Source of the DNA: UBA1924 sp963976625
GTDB taxonomy: Bacteria; Planctomycetota; Phycisphaerae; Phycisphaerales; UBA1924
NCBI GenBank assembly: GCA_963976625.1
Contig: CAXBLA010000007.1
Location: 49,213 to 113,212 of the forward strand
Direction: 5' to 3'
DNA length: 64,000 bases
The translations under genes and the position numbers were made by a program. The notes under the pieces were generated by a model. The model did not search any database. It was not told the DNA's origin and saw only the letters and a list, made by a program, of their open reading frames with translations. Below, in pieces: positions 45,933 to 54,154 of this stretch; position 1 is the first letter of the stretch; every line of letters begins with the position of its first letter.

Positions 45933-46270
45933 TACAGGAAGCTCCTGACCGCGGCTTGCACATCCTCGAACTGCTGGAACTTGCCGGTGACATCGGTGAT
46001 CGCCATGATCTCACGGAGCGTGTCGCTGACGCCGCAGAGCTTGAGGGATTGCCCGCCGGCGCTGAGTTCTTGCGTGATATCCACCAGGGCCTCGAGCCCG
46101 TTGGAATCGACGAAGGTCATCTCCGTCACATCCATGATAAAACGCCCGAGCGTCTGCCCGAGCACCTCGAAGCTCTGTGTGCGCAGCTGCATCGCGTCAT
46201 CTTCGGTGATGACCGGTCCGGCGGGATGGATCACCGTGACGGCCCCGTGGCGATTGGTGTCGATCTGCAT
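45932..46270 (-). CDS. STAS-domain anti-anti-sigma factor-like protein
   Basis: 112 residues, a single STAS domain: GAVTVIHPAGPVITEDDAMQL, FIMDVTEMTFVDSNGLEALVDI, QSLKLCGVSDTLREIMAITDV. Ser96-type site is in VDSNGLEAL (the phosphorylatable serine of SpoIIAA). No RsbW-type kinase or sigma factor gene is close. It lies between the sensor kinase (12 bases upstream) and gspE (1-base overlap), so it is co-transcribed with the secretion genes and probably signals to them. Confidence 0.92.
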   Translation of the reverse strand: MQIDTNRHGAVTVIHPAGPVITEDDAMQLRTQSFEVLGQTLGRFIMDVTEMTFVDSNGLEALVDITQELSAGGQSLKLCGVSDTLREIMAITDVTGKFQQFEDVQAAVRSFL

Positions 46271-46282
46271 CTCAATCCTCCC

Positions 46283-48148
46283 TTACGCGGCTTTGGCGGC
46301 TTCTTGTGTCCCGGGGATGGTGAGGGTGAAGGTACTGCCCTGGTCGATGCCCGATTCGACGCTGACATCGCCGCCGTGCAGACGAGCGATCTGACGCGCC
46401 AGCGCCAGCCCAAGACCTGAGCCGGTCACCTTGGCGATCCGGCGATCGTCGGCCCGGCAGAAGCGATCGAAGATCCGCTCCTGCTGGGATTCGTCGATCC
46501 CGATCCCATTGTCCTGCACATCGACCGTCAGCGCGTCGTTGTCGGCGAACGCCACGCGGACCTCGACCTTGCCGCCCGATGGGGTGTACTTGATCGCGTT
46601 GCCCACCAGGTTGTGGAACGCCTGACCAAGACGGTCGCGGTCGGCGTTGATGGTCGGGAACTTGGGCGGGAGATCGAACACAAGCTCGATGGATTTGTCG
46701 TTGGCCTGGGCCTGGTAGTCTTGCTCGAGCTCGGTGAAGAGCTGCTCGGTCCGCAATGAGTCGCGGTGGATCGAGAGCGAGCCCGCTTCGATCTCGGCGA
46801 CGCAGAGCATGTCGCCGACGATGCGTTCGAGCCGGCGGGTCTCGGAGTTGATGACATTGAGGGCCTTCTCGCGGATCTCACCGTCTTCTGGGCCAGATTC
46901 GATCGCTTCTTCGGTGTACAGACGGATCGTCGTCAGCGGCGTACGCAGCTCATGCGTCGCCTGGGCGATGAACGCGTTCTGTGAGTCGTCGGCCAGCCGC
47001 TGCTGGGTCACATCCTCGATAAAGATCATCGCACGGGGGATGTCCTCGGACTGCACACGGGTAATGACCAGACGCAGGACAGCGCCCTGCGAGTCAATAT
47101 CTTTCACATCGCCGAGCTCGACAACCTGGCGTGTCGGACCTTGCTCGTCGAGCACGGTCTGTACCGCAGGCAAGACCTGCTCAGCCGCAGCAATCTGCTC
47201 AATCGTCGAATCCACGAAGGTCTCGCGTTCGACGCGTAAGAACACGCACGCGGCCCCGTTGGCATAAATGACCTGAAGATCCGAGCCCACAAGCACCACG
47301 CCCTGGGTGAGTGTGTTGCAGGCCGCGGGGAGCCCGATGGACTCGTCGCCGCCCGAGACCACGGCTTCGCTGATCTCATGATCGGTGGTGATCTGTTCGA
47401 GCTCGTCGCGCTCGGAGAGCAGGGTGTTCCAGATCGCGGCTTCAGTTCCGAGGTTCTCGCCAACGAGCAGACATTCCGTCCGGCGTTCGCCCTCGGCGGC
47501 CACCTTGAGCGACTCGCCGATCGCGGCGAGGGCCCCGAGCCGATTGCGGAATCGACGGTAGACCAGCAGCATCAGGACCAGCCCGACGCTCCCGATCCCG
47601 ACCGATGACGCGCGGATCGAATCCGCGCCGATGACCTGCATCGATTGACGAACGACGACCTTGAGCGTCATGCCGGACTGGCCGTTGACGGTCAGAGGCT
47701 CGTAGATGATGGTTTGGTTTGAGTCCGGGTTATGGATCAGACTCTGCTGAACATCGTCGGCGCTCTGCCAGTTTTCAGGGAGTTCTCGGATAAAATCCTG
47801 CGAAGTATTCGAGGTCGCGATCACGCCCAGATCGGGCACCGTGATCTCGCTCTCTTCGACCAATCCGGAAGCCGCGGCGTCGATAAGCAGGCGGCGCACG
47901 CTGGATAGATCGCGATCGTTGAGCCGGGCTTCGGCCTGCGTGGCGATCAGGGTGCTGGTCTGGCGGACCTGCTCCTCGGCCTGCGCAATCACGGAGTCAT
48001 CAATTGTTTGCGCACTGACCCACACGACCCCGCCCACAGCGAACGCGAGGATGGCGATAAAGGCCATGCCGGTCGTAGCGACGAGCGATTCGCCGCGCAC
48101 GAAGTACTGACGGAGATCAAATCGGGATGATGCTTTGGGTATATTCAT
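46283..48148 (-). CDS. Sensor histidine kinase heading the secretion/pilus operon
   Basis: 621 residues from ATG 48148 (GGAA upstream); the longer frame begins at 48268 and has no support. TM1 (~25-47), an extracytoplasmic sensor (~48-185), TM2 (~190-208), a HAMP-like linker, a PAS-like domain (~285-400), then HisKA with the phospho-His in ATHELRTPLTTIRLY and HATPase_c with N box NLVGNAIKYTPSGG, G1 DNGIGID and G2 GSGLGLALARQI. No receiver gene is adjacent; the STAS gene directly follows. It probably senses envelope conditions and sets the activity or expression of the machine. Confidence 0.92.
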   Translation of the reverse strand: MNIPKASSRFDLRQYFVRGESLVATTGMAFIAILAFAVGGVVWVSAQTIDDSVIAQAEEQVRQTSTLIATQAEARLNDRDLSSVRRLLIDAAASGLVEESEITVPDLGVIATSNTSQDFIRELPENWQSADDVQQSLIHNPDSNQTIIYEPLTVNGQSGMTLKVVVRQSMQVIGADSIRASSVGIGSVGLVLMLLVYRRFRNRLGALAAIGESLKVAAEGERRTECLLVGENLGTEAAIWNTLLSERDELEQITTDHEISEAVVSGGDESIGLPAACNTLTQGVVLVGSDLQVIYANGAACVFLRVERETFVDSTIEQIAAAEQVLPAVQTVLDEQGPTRQVVELGDVKDIDSQGAVLRLVITRVQSEDIPRAMIFIEDVTQQRLADDSQNAFIAQATHELRTPLTTIRLYTEEAIESGPEDGEIREKALNVINSETRRLERIVGDMLCVAEIEAGSLSIHRDSLRTEQLFTELEQDYQAQANDKSIELVFDLPPKFPTINADRDRLGQAFHNLVGNAIKYTPSGGKVEVRVAFADNDALTVDVQDNGIGIDESQQERIFDRFCRADDRRIAKVTGSGLGLALARQIARLHGGDVSVESGIDQGSTFTLTIPGTQEAAKAA

Positions 48149-48362
48149 AACAGGTTCCAACTGGGGAATCACCAGTACCTGTCTGCTATCGGCCGATCTG
48201 GGGCCCACTTCAACCCAAACCCCCCAGCACCACCATCTCCAGAGTTCTCGGACTCTGCCTACCCACAATCTGGGGTGAATATCCTCATATCCAGTGGACT
48301 CTGTTTGAGACTATTGAAAACCACCTCGAAACTGATCTGCTCCGCCAGCGGGTCCATCAACG

Positions 48363-48391
48363 AAAAAACCCTCCCTGTTGCCAGAGAGGGT
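48363..48391 (-). terminator. Intrinsic terminator after the tRNA cluster
   Basis: 10-base stem ACCCTCTCTG with CAGGGAGGGT, one wobble and a GCAA loop, followed on the minus strand by six T. It starts 14 bases after tRNA-Tyr and ends the tRNA transcript before the kinase operon. Confidence 0.93.
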
Positions 48392-48404
48392 CGTTTCATG
48401 GAAG

Positions 48405-48487
48405 TGGGCGCGGGAGGATTCGAACCTCCGAACGAGTAATCGAGAGGATTTACAATCCCCGCCCTTTGGCCACTTGGATACACGCCC
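48405..48487 (-). tRNA. tRNA-Tyr (anticodon GTA)
   Basis: 83 bases with acceptor stem GGGCGTG/CGCGCCC (one G-T pair), a D arm, anticodon loop ATTGTAAAT region with GTA, the long variable arm of class II tRNAs and TTCGAAT in the T loop. The 3' CCA is not encoded. Confidence 0.95.
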
Positions 48488-48549
48488 AGTGTATGTGTCA
48501 GTGTTTCTTCGTCAGACTCAAGGGTTCAAGGGCCGAACCCAAGAGCGAA

Positions 48550-48622
48550 AGCCACCTCTCGGACTCAAACCGAGGACCTGCAGATTACAAATCAGCTGCT
48601 CTATCAACTGAGCTAAGGTGGC
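48550..48622 (-). tRNA. tRNA-Thr (anticodon TGT)
   Basis: 73 bases with acceptor stem GCCACCT/AGGTGGC, D stem GCTC/GAGC, anticodon loop TTTGTAA giving TGT, and a T loop TTTGAGT. The anticodon stem has one T-T mismatch. No encoded CCA. Confidence 0.93.
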
Positions 48623-48670
48623 GTATTTTGTTGTCGTCCTTCGCGAGAAAACAAGCGTTCGATCTCGAAG

Positions 48671-48706
48671 AACAACGGCCTCGCGATGGTGCGAGGCCGT
48701 GTTGTT
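48671..48706 (-). repeat. Hairpin between tRNA-Val and tRNA-Thr
   Basis: An 8-base GC stem (GGCCTCGC with GCGAGGCC) extended by AACAAC/GTTGTT lies between the first two tRNAs. It is likely a processing element of the tRNA transcript; a T-poor tail argues against full termination. Confidence 0.6.
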
Positions 48707-48709
48707 GAA

Positions 48710-48783
48710 TGGGCTATACAGGACTCGAACCTGTGACCCCCAGTGTGTCATACTGGTGCGCTAGCCAACTGCGCCAATAGCCC
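48710..48783 (-). tRNA. tRNA-Val (anticodon GAC)
   Basis: 74 bases with acceptor stem GGGCTAT/ATAGCCC, D stem GCGC/GCGC, anticodon stem CCAGT/ACTGG around ATGACAC (GAC), and TTCGAGT in the T loop. No encoded CCA. First tRNA of the cluster. Confidence 0.95.
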
Positions 48784-48794
48784 AAAGCGGGCTG

Positions 48795-48822
48795 ATTGTA
48801 TCCGCCCCACTCAAGAATGCAA
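48795..48822 (-). promoter_or_regulatory. Candidate sigma-70-type promoter of the tRNA cluster
   Basis: On the minus strand TTGCAT (-35) and TACAAT (-10) are 16 bases apart, and the -10 ends 11 bases before the tRNA-Val 5' end. Position suits a short leader before the mature tRNA. Confidence 0.5.
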
Positions 48823-48894
48823 CTTTTCAACACACCCAGAGTGACAAATCTCGGTTTGTCAAACCTGGCAGTGCCGATTCGCGTCTCTGGCTGG

Positions 48895-49569
48895 TTATCC
48901 GCCCAGAATCACGATCTCGACCCGGCGGGAGTCCTTCTTGGTCCCCTTGGGCTTTGAAGGACCAAACGCTGCGGAGTATATCCGGTTGTTATCGATCCCC
49001 TTGCCCACCAGATAGGTCTCGACGGCCAAGGCCCGAGCGGAGCTCAGGTTCTCGTTGGTGCCCCACTTGGCTTTGGTCTTGACGAGTTTGTCGCTGTCTG
49101 TGTAGCCCTCGACGCGGATCTCGTTGTTGGCGTAGCTGGATTTGAGCACGCCGACGACTTCGTTGAGCGATGCCTTCGCATCGGTCCGCAGGTCGCTCGA
49201 CCCGGAGTTGAACAGCACATCGCCAGCGATATTGACAACGATCTCGCCGCCGGCACGCATGCCGACATCGACGCCGTTGATGCCTTCAAACCCGGTGACG
49301 GGCTTGGCGGCCAGCGCTTCGTTGGTCCGGCGGAGGTCATCGGCGAGGCGCTGGTTCTCGGCACGCAGGTCCGCGTTCTGCTGTTCGTAGCCCTCGTTGC
49401 CCGAGTTGGCCTGGCGGACATTCTCTTGGAGCCCGGCGATGCGCTCGCGGAGCTGGGTGTTCTCGTCGATCGCGGCGTCGTAGTCGCGCTGCGAGACGGA
49501 CTTACACCCGCCAAAGATCAGAATACTCAAGCTGCCCAATGCGATCAGAAATAGTTTCGGCGTGTTCAT
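48895..49569 (-). CDS. OmpA-family peptidoglycan-binding lipoprotein
   Basis: 224 residues, ATG with GGGAGG upstream. Lipobox ending at FGGC (Cys22), then a coiled coil (~28-88, DENTQLRERIAGLQENVRQ ... NADLRAENQRLADDLRRTNEAL) and a C-terminal OmpA/MotB domain (~115-222: VLFNSGSSDLRTDAKASLNEVV, VEGYTDSDKL, LSSARALAVETYL, RRVEIVI) with the Asp and Arg that contact diaminopimelate. It would tie the outer membrane to peptidoglycan, which implies a murein wall with DAP or a similar binding partner in this organism. Confidence 0.92.
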   Translation of the reverse strand: MNTPKLFLIALGSLSILIFGGCKSVSQRDYDAAIDENTQLRERIAGLQENVRQANSGNEGYEQQNADLRAENQRLADDLRRTNEALAAKPVTGFEGINGVDVGMRAGGEIVVNIAGDVLFNSGSSDLRTDAKASLNEVVGVLKSSYANNEIRVEGYTDSDKLVKTKAKWGTNENLSSARALAVETYLVGKGIDNNRIYSAAFGPSKPKGTKKDSRRVEIVILGG

Positions 49570-49706
49570 CCGTGCACCTCCCGGTTGTTGTGTTCTACTG
49601 GTTCTCTATTAGTCTATCCGGTTCCACCACCGGCGTGGGCTCCGCGCCCACAGTTTCCATCATCCCGCGATCGCAACGCATCTACGCCCAACCGCATGTA
49701 CATTCT

Positions 49707-51170
49707 TTAGGGCAGATTCAGCGGGGCACCCATTTTGAAGATCAGCCCGAGCCCCATCTCGATCACCGGCTTGCCCAGCACCACCATCATCGTGGCGACG
49801 GCGAGGAACGGGCCGTAGGGCATGGCTCGGTTGAGCTTTCCACTAAACACTTGCGCCACAATCGCATACGCAACGCCGACGAACGCCGCCAGGAAGAACG
49901 CGATCGTCGGATCGATCCACCCCAGGCACGCCCCCACGGCCGCCATCATGTGCACATCCCCCAATCCCATGGCTTCTTTGCCGAACGCCAGCGAGCCGCC
50001 GATCCGGACCGCCCAGACCACCGCCCCCGCGATCAGGTAGCCCATCAGCACGCCCCCGAGCACCACGAGCCATAACGGTGCGCTTTGCACGCTGCTGATC
50101 CCGGTGAGTGTGTCGGTCGTCGCCTGCCCAAAGAGCTTGACGAAGAGCCACCCGCCCCCGAGCCCGAGCAACACAGGCATGCAGAGGAACGCGAGTTCGC
50201 GCACCATCTCGCGACGGGCGTGCGGGTACATCAGCCAGTCCTCGATGCCGTCCTCGGCACTGGCTTGATGCTCGGCTTGGGTTTCAACTTGGGTTCCGGC
50301 TTGTGCTTCTGTGCCTGCTTCTTGGGCCACTTGTTCTTGGCCTTCGGCGGCTGGTGTCGCTGTTTGTTCTGTGGAATGGTGCGCATCGAACCATTCGTCA
50401 AAGTCGGCAAAGCTCCGCGTGAGCCAGCCGAGCTTGAGGAAGAGGTTCGAGATCAGGAGCCCGACGCACCCGCCGATCCCGATGCCGATGAACTTCCAGC
50501 CGGTCATGCCGCCGGTGGCCAGCGTCCAGACCTCGCCGGGCGCGGTGTGCCAGTGCATTCGGGCGTTGGGGACAATCCAGAGGGTGTTGATGCCCGCGGG
50601 CATCTGGGTCGGGTTGCCGAACTTGGATTGGAACCAGACCGCGTGCCCGGTGTGCAGCACGAGTGCCACAACTGCCGGCACCCAGGTCAGCACGAGGGGG
50701 ATCGTCGAGGTGCGTGCATCAATGATGGTCATCGAGACCATGGAGCCGACCAAGACCAGCAGCACGACCATCGCGGGCCAGGTGAGACCGGGTTTATTGG
50801 CTGCCCATTCGGGGGCGATCTGTCCGAGCCCGAGGATCGCGTCGTCGGGGACCATGTACCACAGGGCGTAGATCCCGCCGAAAAGGACCGCGACGATGGT
50901 CTCGACAATCGGATACTCGGGCGAGATCTTGCACTTGCAGAATCGGCACTTGCCCCGCAGCAGCAGCCACCCGAAGATCGGGATGTTCTCGCGCCAGGTG
51001 AGCTTGTGATTGCACTGGGGGCAGCGTGAGGTGGGCGTGATGACATCGAGCCCCAGGGGCATGCGGTAGACGAGCACATTGGTCAGCGACCCGATGCACG
51101 CACCGACGGCCGTCACGAAGAGCAGGATCGTCAGGGAGGGCAGCAGGGTAATCAACCAGTCGGGCATCAC
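49707..51170 (-). CDS. Prepilin peptidase, enlarged
   Basis: 487 residues against ~270-290 for PilD. Zinc-type cysteines CPQC and CRFCKC lie at ~50-80; the two catalytic aspartates are in SMTIIDARTSTIP and AMGLGDVHMMAAVG. Between membrane segments there is an extra ~150-residue soluble region (~190-330) with an acidic, Gln/Thr-rich stretch. It cuts and N-methylates the leaders of the prepilins at 20464 and 38239-39890. It is separate from the pseudopilin operon, as is common. Confidence 0.94.
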   Translation of the reverse strand: MMPDWLITLLPSLTILLFVTAVGACIGSLTNVLVYRMPLGLDVITPTSRCPQCNHKLTWRENIPIFGWLLLRGKCRFCKCKISPEYPIVETIVAVLFGGIYALWYMVPDDAILGLGQIAPEWAANKPGLTWPAMVVLLVLVGSMVSMTIIDARTSTIPLVLTWVPAVVALVLHTGHAVWFQSKFGNPTQMPAGINTLWIVPNARMHWHTAPGEVWTLATGGMTGWKFIGIGIGGCVGLLISNLFLKLGWLTRSFADFDEWFDAHHSTEQTATPAAEGQEQVAQEAGTEAQAGTQVETQAEHQASAEDGIEDWLMYPHARREMVRELAFLCMPVLLGLGGGWLFVKLFGQATTDTLTGISSVQSAPLWLVVLGGVLMGYLIAGAVVWAVRIGGSLAFGKEAMGLGDVHMMAAVGACLGWIDPTIAFFLAAFVGVAYAIVAQVFSGKLNRAMPYGPFLAVATMMVVLGKPVIEMGLGLIFKMGAPLNLP

Positions 51171-51244
51171 TCAATCATCGGCTCGATGGGGCGGATCGCT
51201 CGAAATCTCATGGGCTTGAATTTGACCCTAGAGCTCAGATTTGC

Positions 51245-51487
51245 TCAGGATTTGGGGTCGATCGCGTCGCCGTCGAGCTCGGTGATCCGCTGCTCGGCCC
51301 GATCGAGGATTTCGCGGGCCCGCTTCACAAGCCCGATCCCCTGCTCATAGCCCTTGATCGATTCCTCAAGCCCGATCTCGCCTGATTCGATGCGATCGAC
51401 GATGCCCTCGAGCTGGTCGATCAACTCCTCGTAGCGGGGTTCGGTGCCAGATTCAGTTTGATCAGCTTTGGTCGATTTCTTGGCCAT
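51245..51487 (-). CDS. xseB: Exodeoxyribonuclease VII small subunit
   Basis: 80 residues with the family helices YEELIDQLEGIVDRIESGEIGLEESIKGYEQGIGLVKRAREILDRAEQRI. It pairs with XseA, encoded 22 bases upstream on the same strand, to degrade single-stranded DNA. Confidence 0.95.
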   Translation of the reverse strand: MAKKSTKADQTESGTEPRYEELIDQLEGIVDRIESGEIGLEESIKGYEQGIGLVKRAREILDRAEQRITELDGDAIDPKS

Positions 51488-51509
51488 ACCAGAGGATATA
51501 CCTTTGAGC

Positions 51510-53024
51510 TTAGAAGAGTCCGAGCTGGTCTGGGTTTGATTTCTTTTTTGATTTGGAGCGTCGTTTGGGTGCTGGCGTGGCTTTGGAGAGACGCGGATCG
51601 GGGGCGGCGTTGGTCGATGCCCCGCCCTCGACGACCGAACGGACCTTCCCGTCGGCGAAGGTGCTCACGATGGTTTCGCCGGGGGTGATCTCCGATTGAG
51701 CCCTCACAAGTGACCCGTCGGGCCGACTCGTCACCGTGAACCCGCGGGCGAGGACCTGGGCGGGCCCGATGGCGTGGAGTTCGCGTCCGATCGAATCGAG
51801 TTCGGTTCTTCGCTTAGCGATGACCCGCCCGAGCACGCGCCTGAGCCGATGCTGGACCTGCGTGAGGTGCTCCTCGCGCCGAGCGTGCACCGCGGCGGGC
51901 TGCTGGCGCGTAAGCCGAATCGTCAGGCGATCGAGCTGAGAACGATCCCGGGCGATCTGGCTACGCAGTGTGCCCGACAGGCGATCGTTCAGGGCCACCA
52001 ACCGATCCCGGTGGATCTCGATGACCTGGCGCGGATCGCCCATGGATCGGCTTGCGGCGATGGTGTCGAGTCGCTGGCGCTGGTAGCGCAGCTCGGAACG
52101 CACGCTGCGATCGAGTCGGCTCAGCGACGACGCGAGCTGTTCCTTGAGGGCCTCGCGATCCGGCGACAAACGCATCGCGGCCTGCGTCGGGGTGGCGCAC
52201 CGTTCGTCGGCGACGAGCTCGGCGATCGTCGTGTCCGTCTCGTGCCCGATCGCGGCGACGATGGGCAAACCCGACCCGTGGATCGCTTGAGCGACTTCAA
52301 GCTCATTGAATGCCCAGAGATCCTCGAGCGAGCCCCCGCCCCGGGTGAGGAGGATCGCGTCGATCCCGAGCCGATCGCTGTGGGCGTTGAGCCCGGCGAT
52401 CGCCCTGGCGATCTGCCCCTTGGCAGACGGGCCCTGCACACGGACATCAACAATCAGCAGCTCGATGCTCGGGCATCGCTTGCCCATGGTGTCAATCACA
52501 TCGGCGATGGCCGCCCCGTCCTTGCTGGTCACCACCGCGATCTTGCGGGGGAAGCTCGGCAATGCTTGTTTCTGTTCCGGATCGAACCAGCCGAGGGCGC
52601 GCAGCTCGTCGCAGCGCTGCTTGAACTGCGCCTCGAGATCGCCCGCGCCCACAGGTTCCATCGAGGTAACGATCAAGCTGATGCGTCCGCTTGGGCCGTA
52701 GAACTCGACGCGTCCTTTAGCAATCACGCGATCGCCGTGCTTGGGGGTGTAGGACATCCGCCGGGCGGCGGACGCGAAGACTACCGCGCCGATGACGCTC
52801 TTGTCGTCCTTGAGCGAGAAGTAGTAGTGCGTGCGATGGGCGAGCGAGCTGATCTCGCCGACGACTTCGAAGCGATCGGGGAGCCCGGATTTGATCGCGT
52901 GGTCGATGCGGGTGGCGAGCTGGGAGACCGTAATCGGAGAACCTTTTGAATCGAAACCCAAAACCGACACAAGGGACGGATCGTCCCCTGCGCCAGCTCT
53001 CTTACCAGCTTGCTTGCTTTTCAT
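51510..53024 (-). CDS. xseA: Exodeoxyribonuclease VII large subunit
   Basis: 504 residues from ATG 53024; a GTG eleven codons upstream would fall in the loop of a strong leader hairpin, so the ATG is preferred, although no clear ribosome-binding site is seen. Order: an OB-type nucleic acid domain (TVSQLATRIDHAIKSGLPDRFEVVGEISSLAHRTHYYFSLKDD), then the catalytic segment (KIAVVTSKDGAAIADVIDTMGKRCPSIELLIVDVRVQG, AILLTRGGGSLEDLWAFNE, VAAIGHETDTTIAELVADERCATPTQAA), a coiled coil, and a Lys-rich C terminus. Confidence 0.95.
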   Translation of the reverse strand: MKSKQAGKRAGAGDDPSLVSVLGFDSKGSPITVSQLATRIDHAIKSGLPDRFEVVGEISSLAHRTHYYFSLKDDKSVIGAVVFASAARRMSYTPKHGDRVIAKGRVEFYGPSGRISLIVTSMEPVGAGDLEAQFKQRCDELRALGWFDPEQKQALPSFPRKIAVVTSKDGAAIADVIDTMGKRCPSIELLIVDVRVQGPSAKGQIARAIAGLNAHSDRLGIDAILLTRGGGSLEDLWAFNELEVAQAIHGSGLPIVAAIGHETDTTIAELVADERCATPTQAAMRLSPDREALKEQLASSLSRLDRSVRSELRYQRQRLDTIAASRSMGDPRQVIEIHRDRLVALNDRLSGTLRSQIARDRSQLDRLTIRLTRQQPAAVHARREEHLTQVQHRLRRVLGRVIAKRRTELDSIGRELHAIGPAQVLARGFTVTSRPDGSLVRAQSEITPGETIVSTFADGKVRSVVEGGASTNAAPDPRLSKATPAPKRRSKSKKKSNPDQLGLF

Positions 53025-53039
53025 CCGATCGGGATTGAA

Positions 53040-53086
53040 GGGGAGTCGTCCGGTCACACCGGACGATATCGCCGATGGCGATCCCC
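53040..53086 (-). promoter_or_regulatory. Three-stem leader structure before xseA
   Basis: Outer GGGG/CCCC arms (53040-53043 and 53083-53086) enclose two hairpins: CGTCCGGT/ACCGGACG with a 3-base loop (53047-53065) and ATCGCC/GGCGAT with a 3-base loop (53068-53082). The arrangement is a compact three-way junction ending 15 bases before the preferred ATG, so it could control xseA translation. Confidence 0.5.
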
Positions 53087-53105
53087 GTCACCCATTTGGA
53101 TGGAT

Positions 53106-53957
53106 TTACTGATCGATGGCGACTTGTGTGGGGGCTGGCTGTTCGTCAGCCTGGCTCACCTCTTGGGCTTGCTCGTCGGCCTGTGCATGTTGCGCATTGA
53201 GCTTCTCGATGCGGGCGACTACATCGCTGGCCATCATGTGCGGCAGCGAGACACGAACAGGCTCGTCGCCCTTGAGCATGGCCACGACGCCGGTCATCTT
53301 CTTGGTCGTTTCTGCCTGATCAGCTTGATCATCCGCGTTGACCTGCTCACGCGATTTCGTGCGAGGCATGTCGGCCGGACGCTCGAAGACGGCTGCGGGC
53401 TCTGGGAGCGTGTTGGCCTTGGCCTGTGACTCGTTCTGGGCCTGCGCACGATCATTGGTGTAGACACGGACGCCGTAGAAACCGTTGTCGCGGAGCCAGT
53501 TGACACGGGCCTGCTCGAGCTTGCGGAAGAGTTCCTTCGTGCGATCGATCTGCTGGCGGCCGTGCTGCGTGCGATCGGTCTCGAGGGTCGTCCCACGGAA
53601 AAGCATCGGCGCAGTCGCATCGGTGGCGGCTGGCAATGGTGAGAACGGGTCGATGGCGAACACGCCGTCGAACATCTGGATGTAGATCTTGGCTGGCGCG
53701 TCCTGGCCGCCGAGTTTTTCGCGATCGCTGCTCGACCACTGGATCGAGCCGTCGCTGTTGGACTCTGCGACGACCTGGCCGCGGGTCTGGCTTGAGAACC
53801 GGATCTGCCCGCGCCGGGTATCGGATGTATTGATCATGCCCGGGTGGATCTCGATGATCTCCGGCGAGCGGACTTGGTCCTTGGCGTTATAGTGTGTCGC
53901 ATGGTTTGGTCCCAACGCAGCGAGTGTCATTGCACCGATCAAAGTAGTGAGCATCAT
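53106..53957 (-). CDS. Exported protein of unknown function
   Basis: 283 residues, GGAG seven bases before ATG 53957. A short hydrophobic N terminus (~2-16) resembles a signal peptide. The mature part has a segment around GMINTSDTRRGQIRFSSQTRGQVVAESNSDGSIQWSSSDREKLGG and then YIQMFDGVFAIDPFSPLP, followed by an Ala/Gln/Glu-rich C-terminal half with many charged residues. No known domain is recognised. It is not clearly in an operon with xseA. Confidence 0.65.
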   Translation of the reverse strand: MMLTTLIGAMTLAALGPNHATHYNAKDQVRSPEIIEIHPGMINTSDTRRGQIRFSSQTRGQVVAESNSDGSIQWSSSDREKLGGQDAPAKIYIQMFDGVFAIDPFSPLPAATDATAPMLFRGTTLETDRTQHGRQQIDRTKELFRKLEQARVNWLRDNGFYGVRVYTNDRAQAQNESQAKANTLPEPAAVFERPADMPRTKSREQVNADDQADQAETTKKMTGVVAMLKGDEPVRVSLPHMMASDVVARIEKLNAQHAQADEQAQEVSQADEQPAPTQVAIDQ

Positions 53958-54154
53958 ATCGGTTCTCCAGTCTTGAGTTTTTCAAGCCGCCCGAACGCCC
54001 CATGCGCCCGGCTCGGCTTCACATCAAGTGTGCACGAAAACCGCTCGATCACCAAGTCGATCATGGATCGATCCTGCGAATCGTGACGATTTTTCTGCTT
54101 CAGGCTCAAGATCGGACACTGAGGTCGATAGACCCTGATTCTCTCGGACGAGCT

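Noticed and set aside
48378..48708. Short frames over the tRNA cluster
   Set aside because: They fall on tRNA sequence and have no ribosome-binding site.
53066..54090. GGATCGATCC palindrome and similar near 54065
   Set aside because: Common short palindrome in GC-rich DNA, no promoter context and no second copy.
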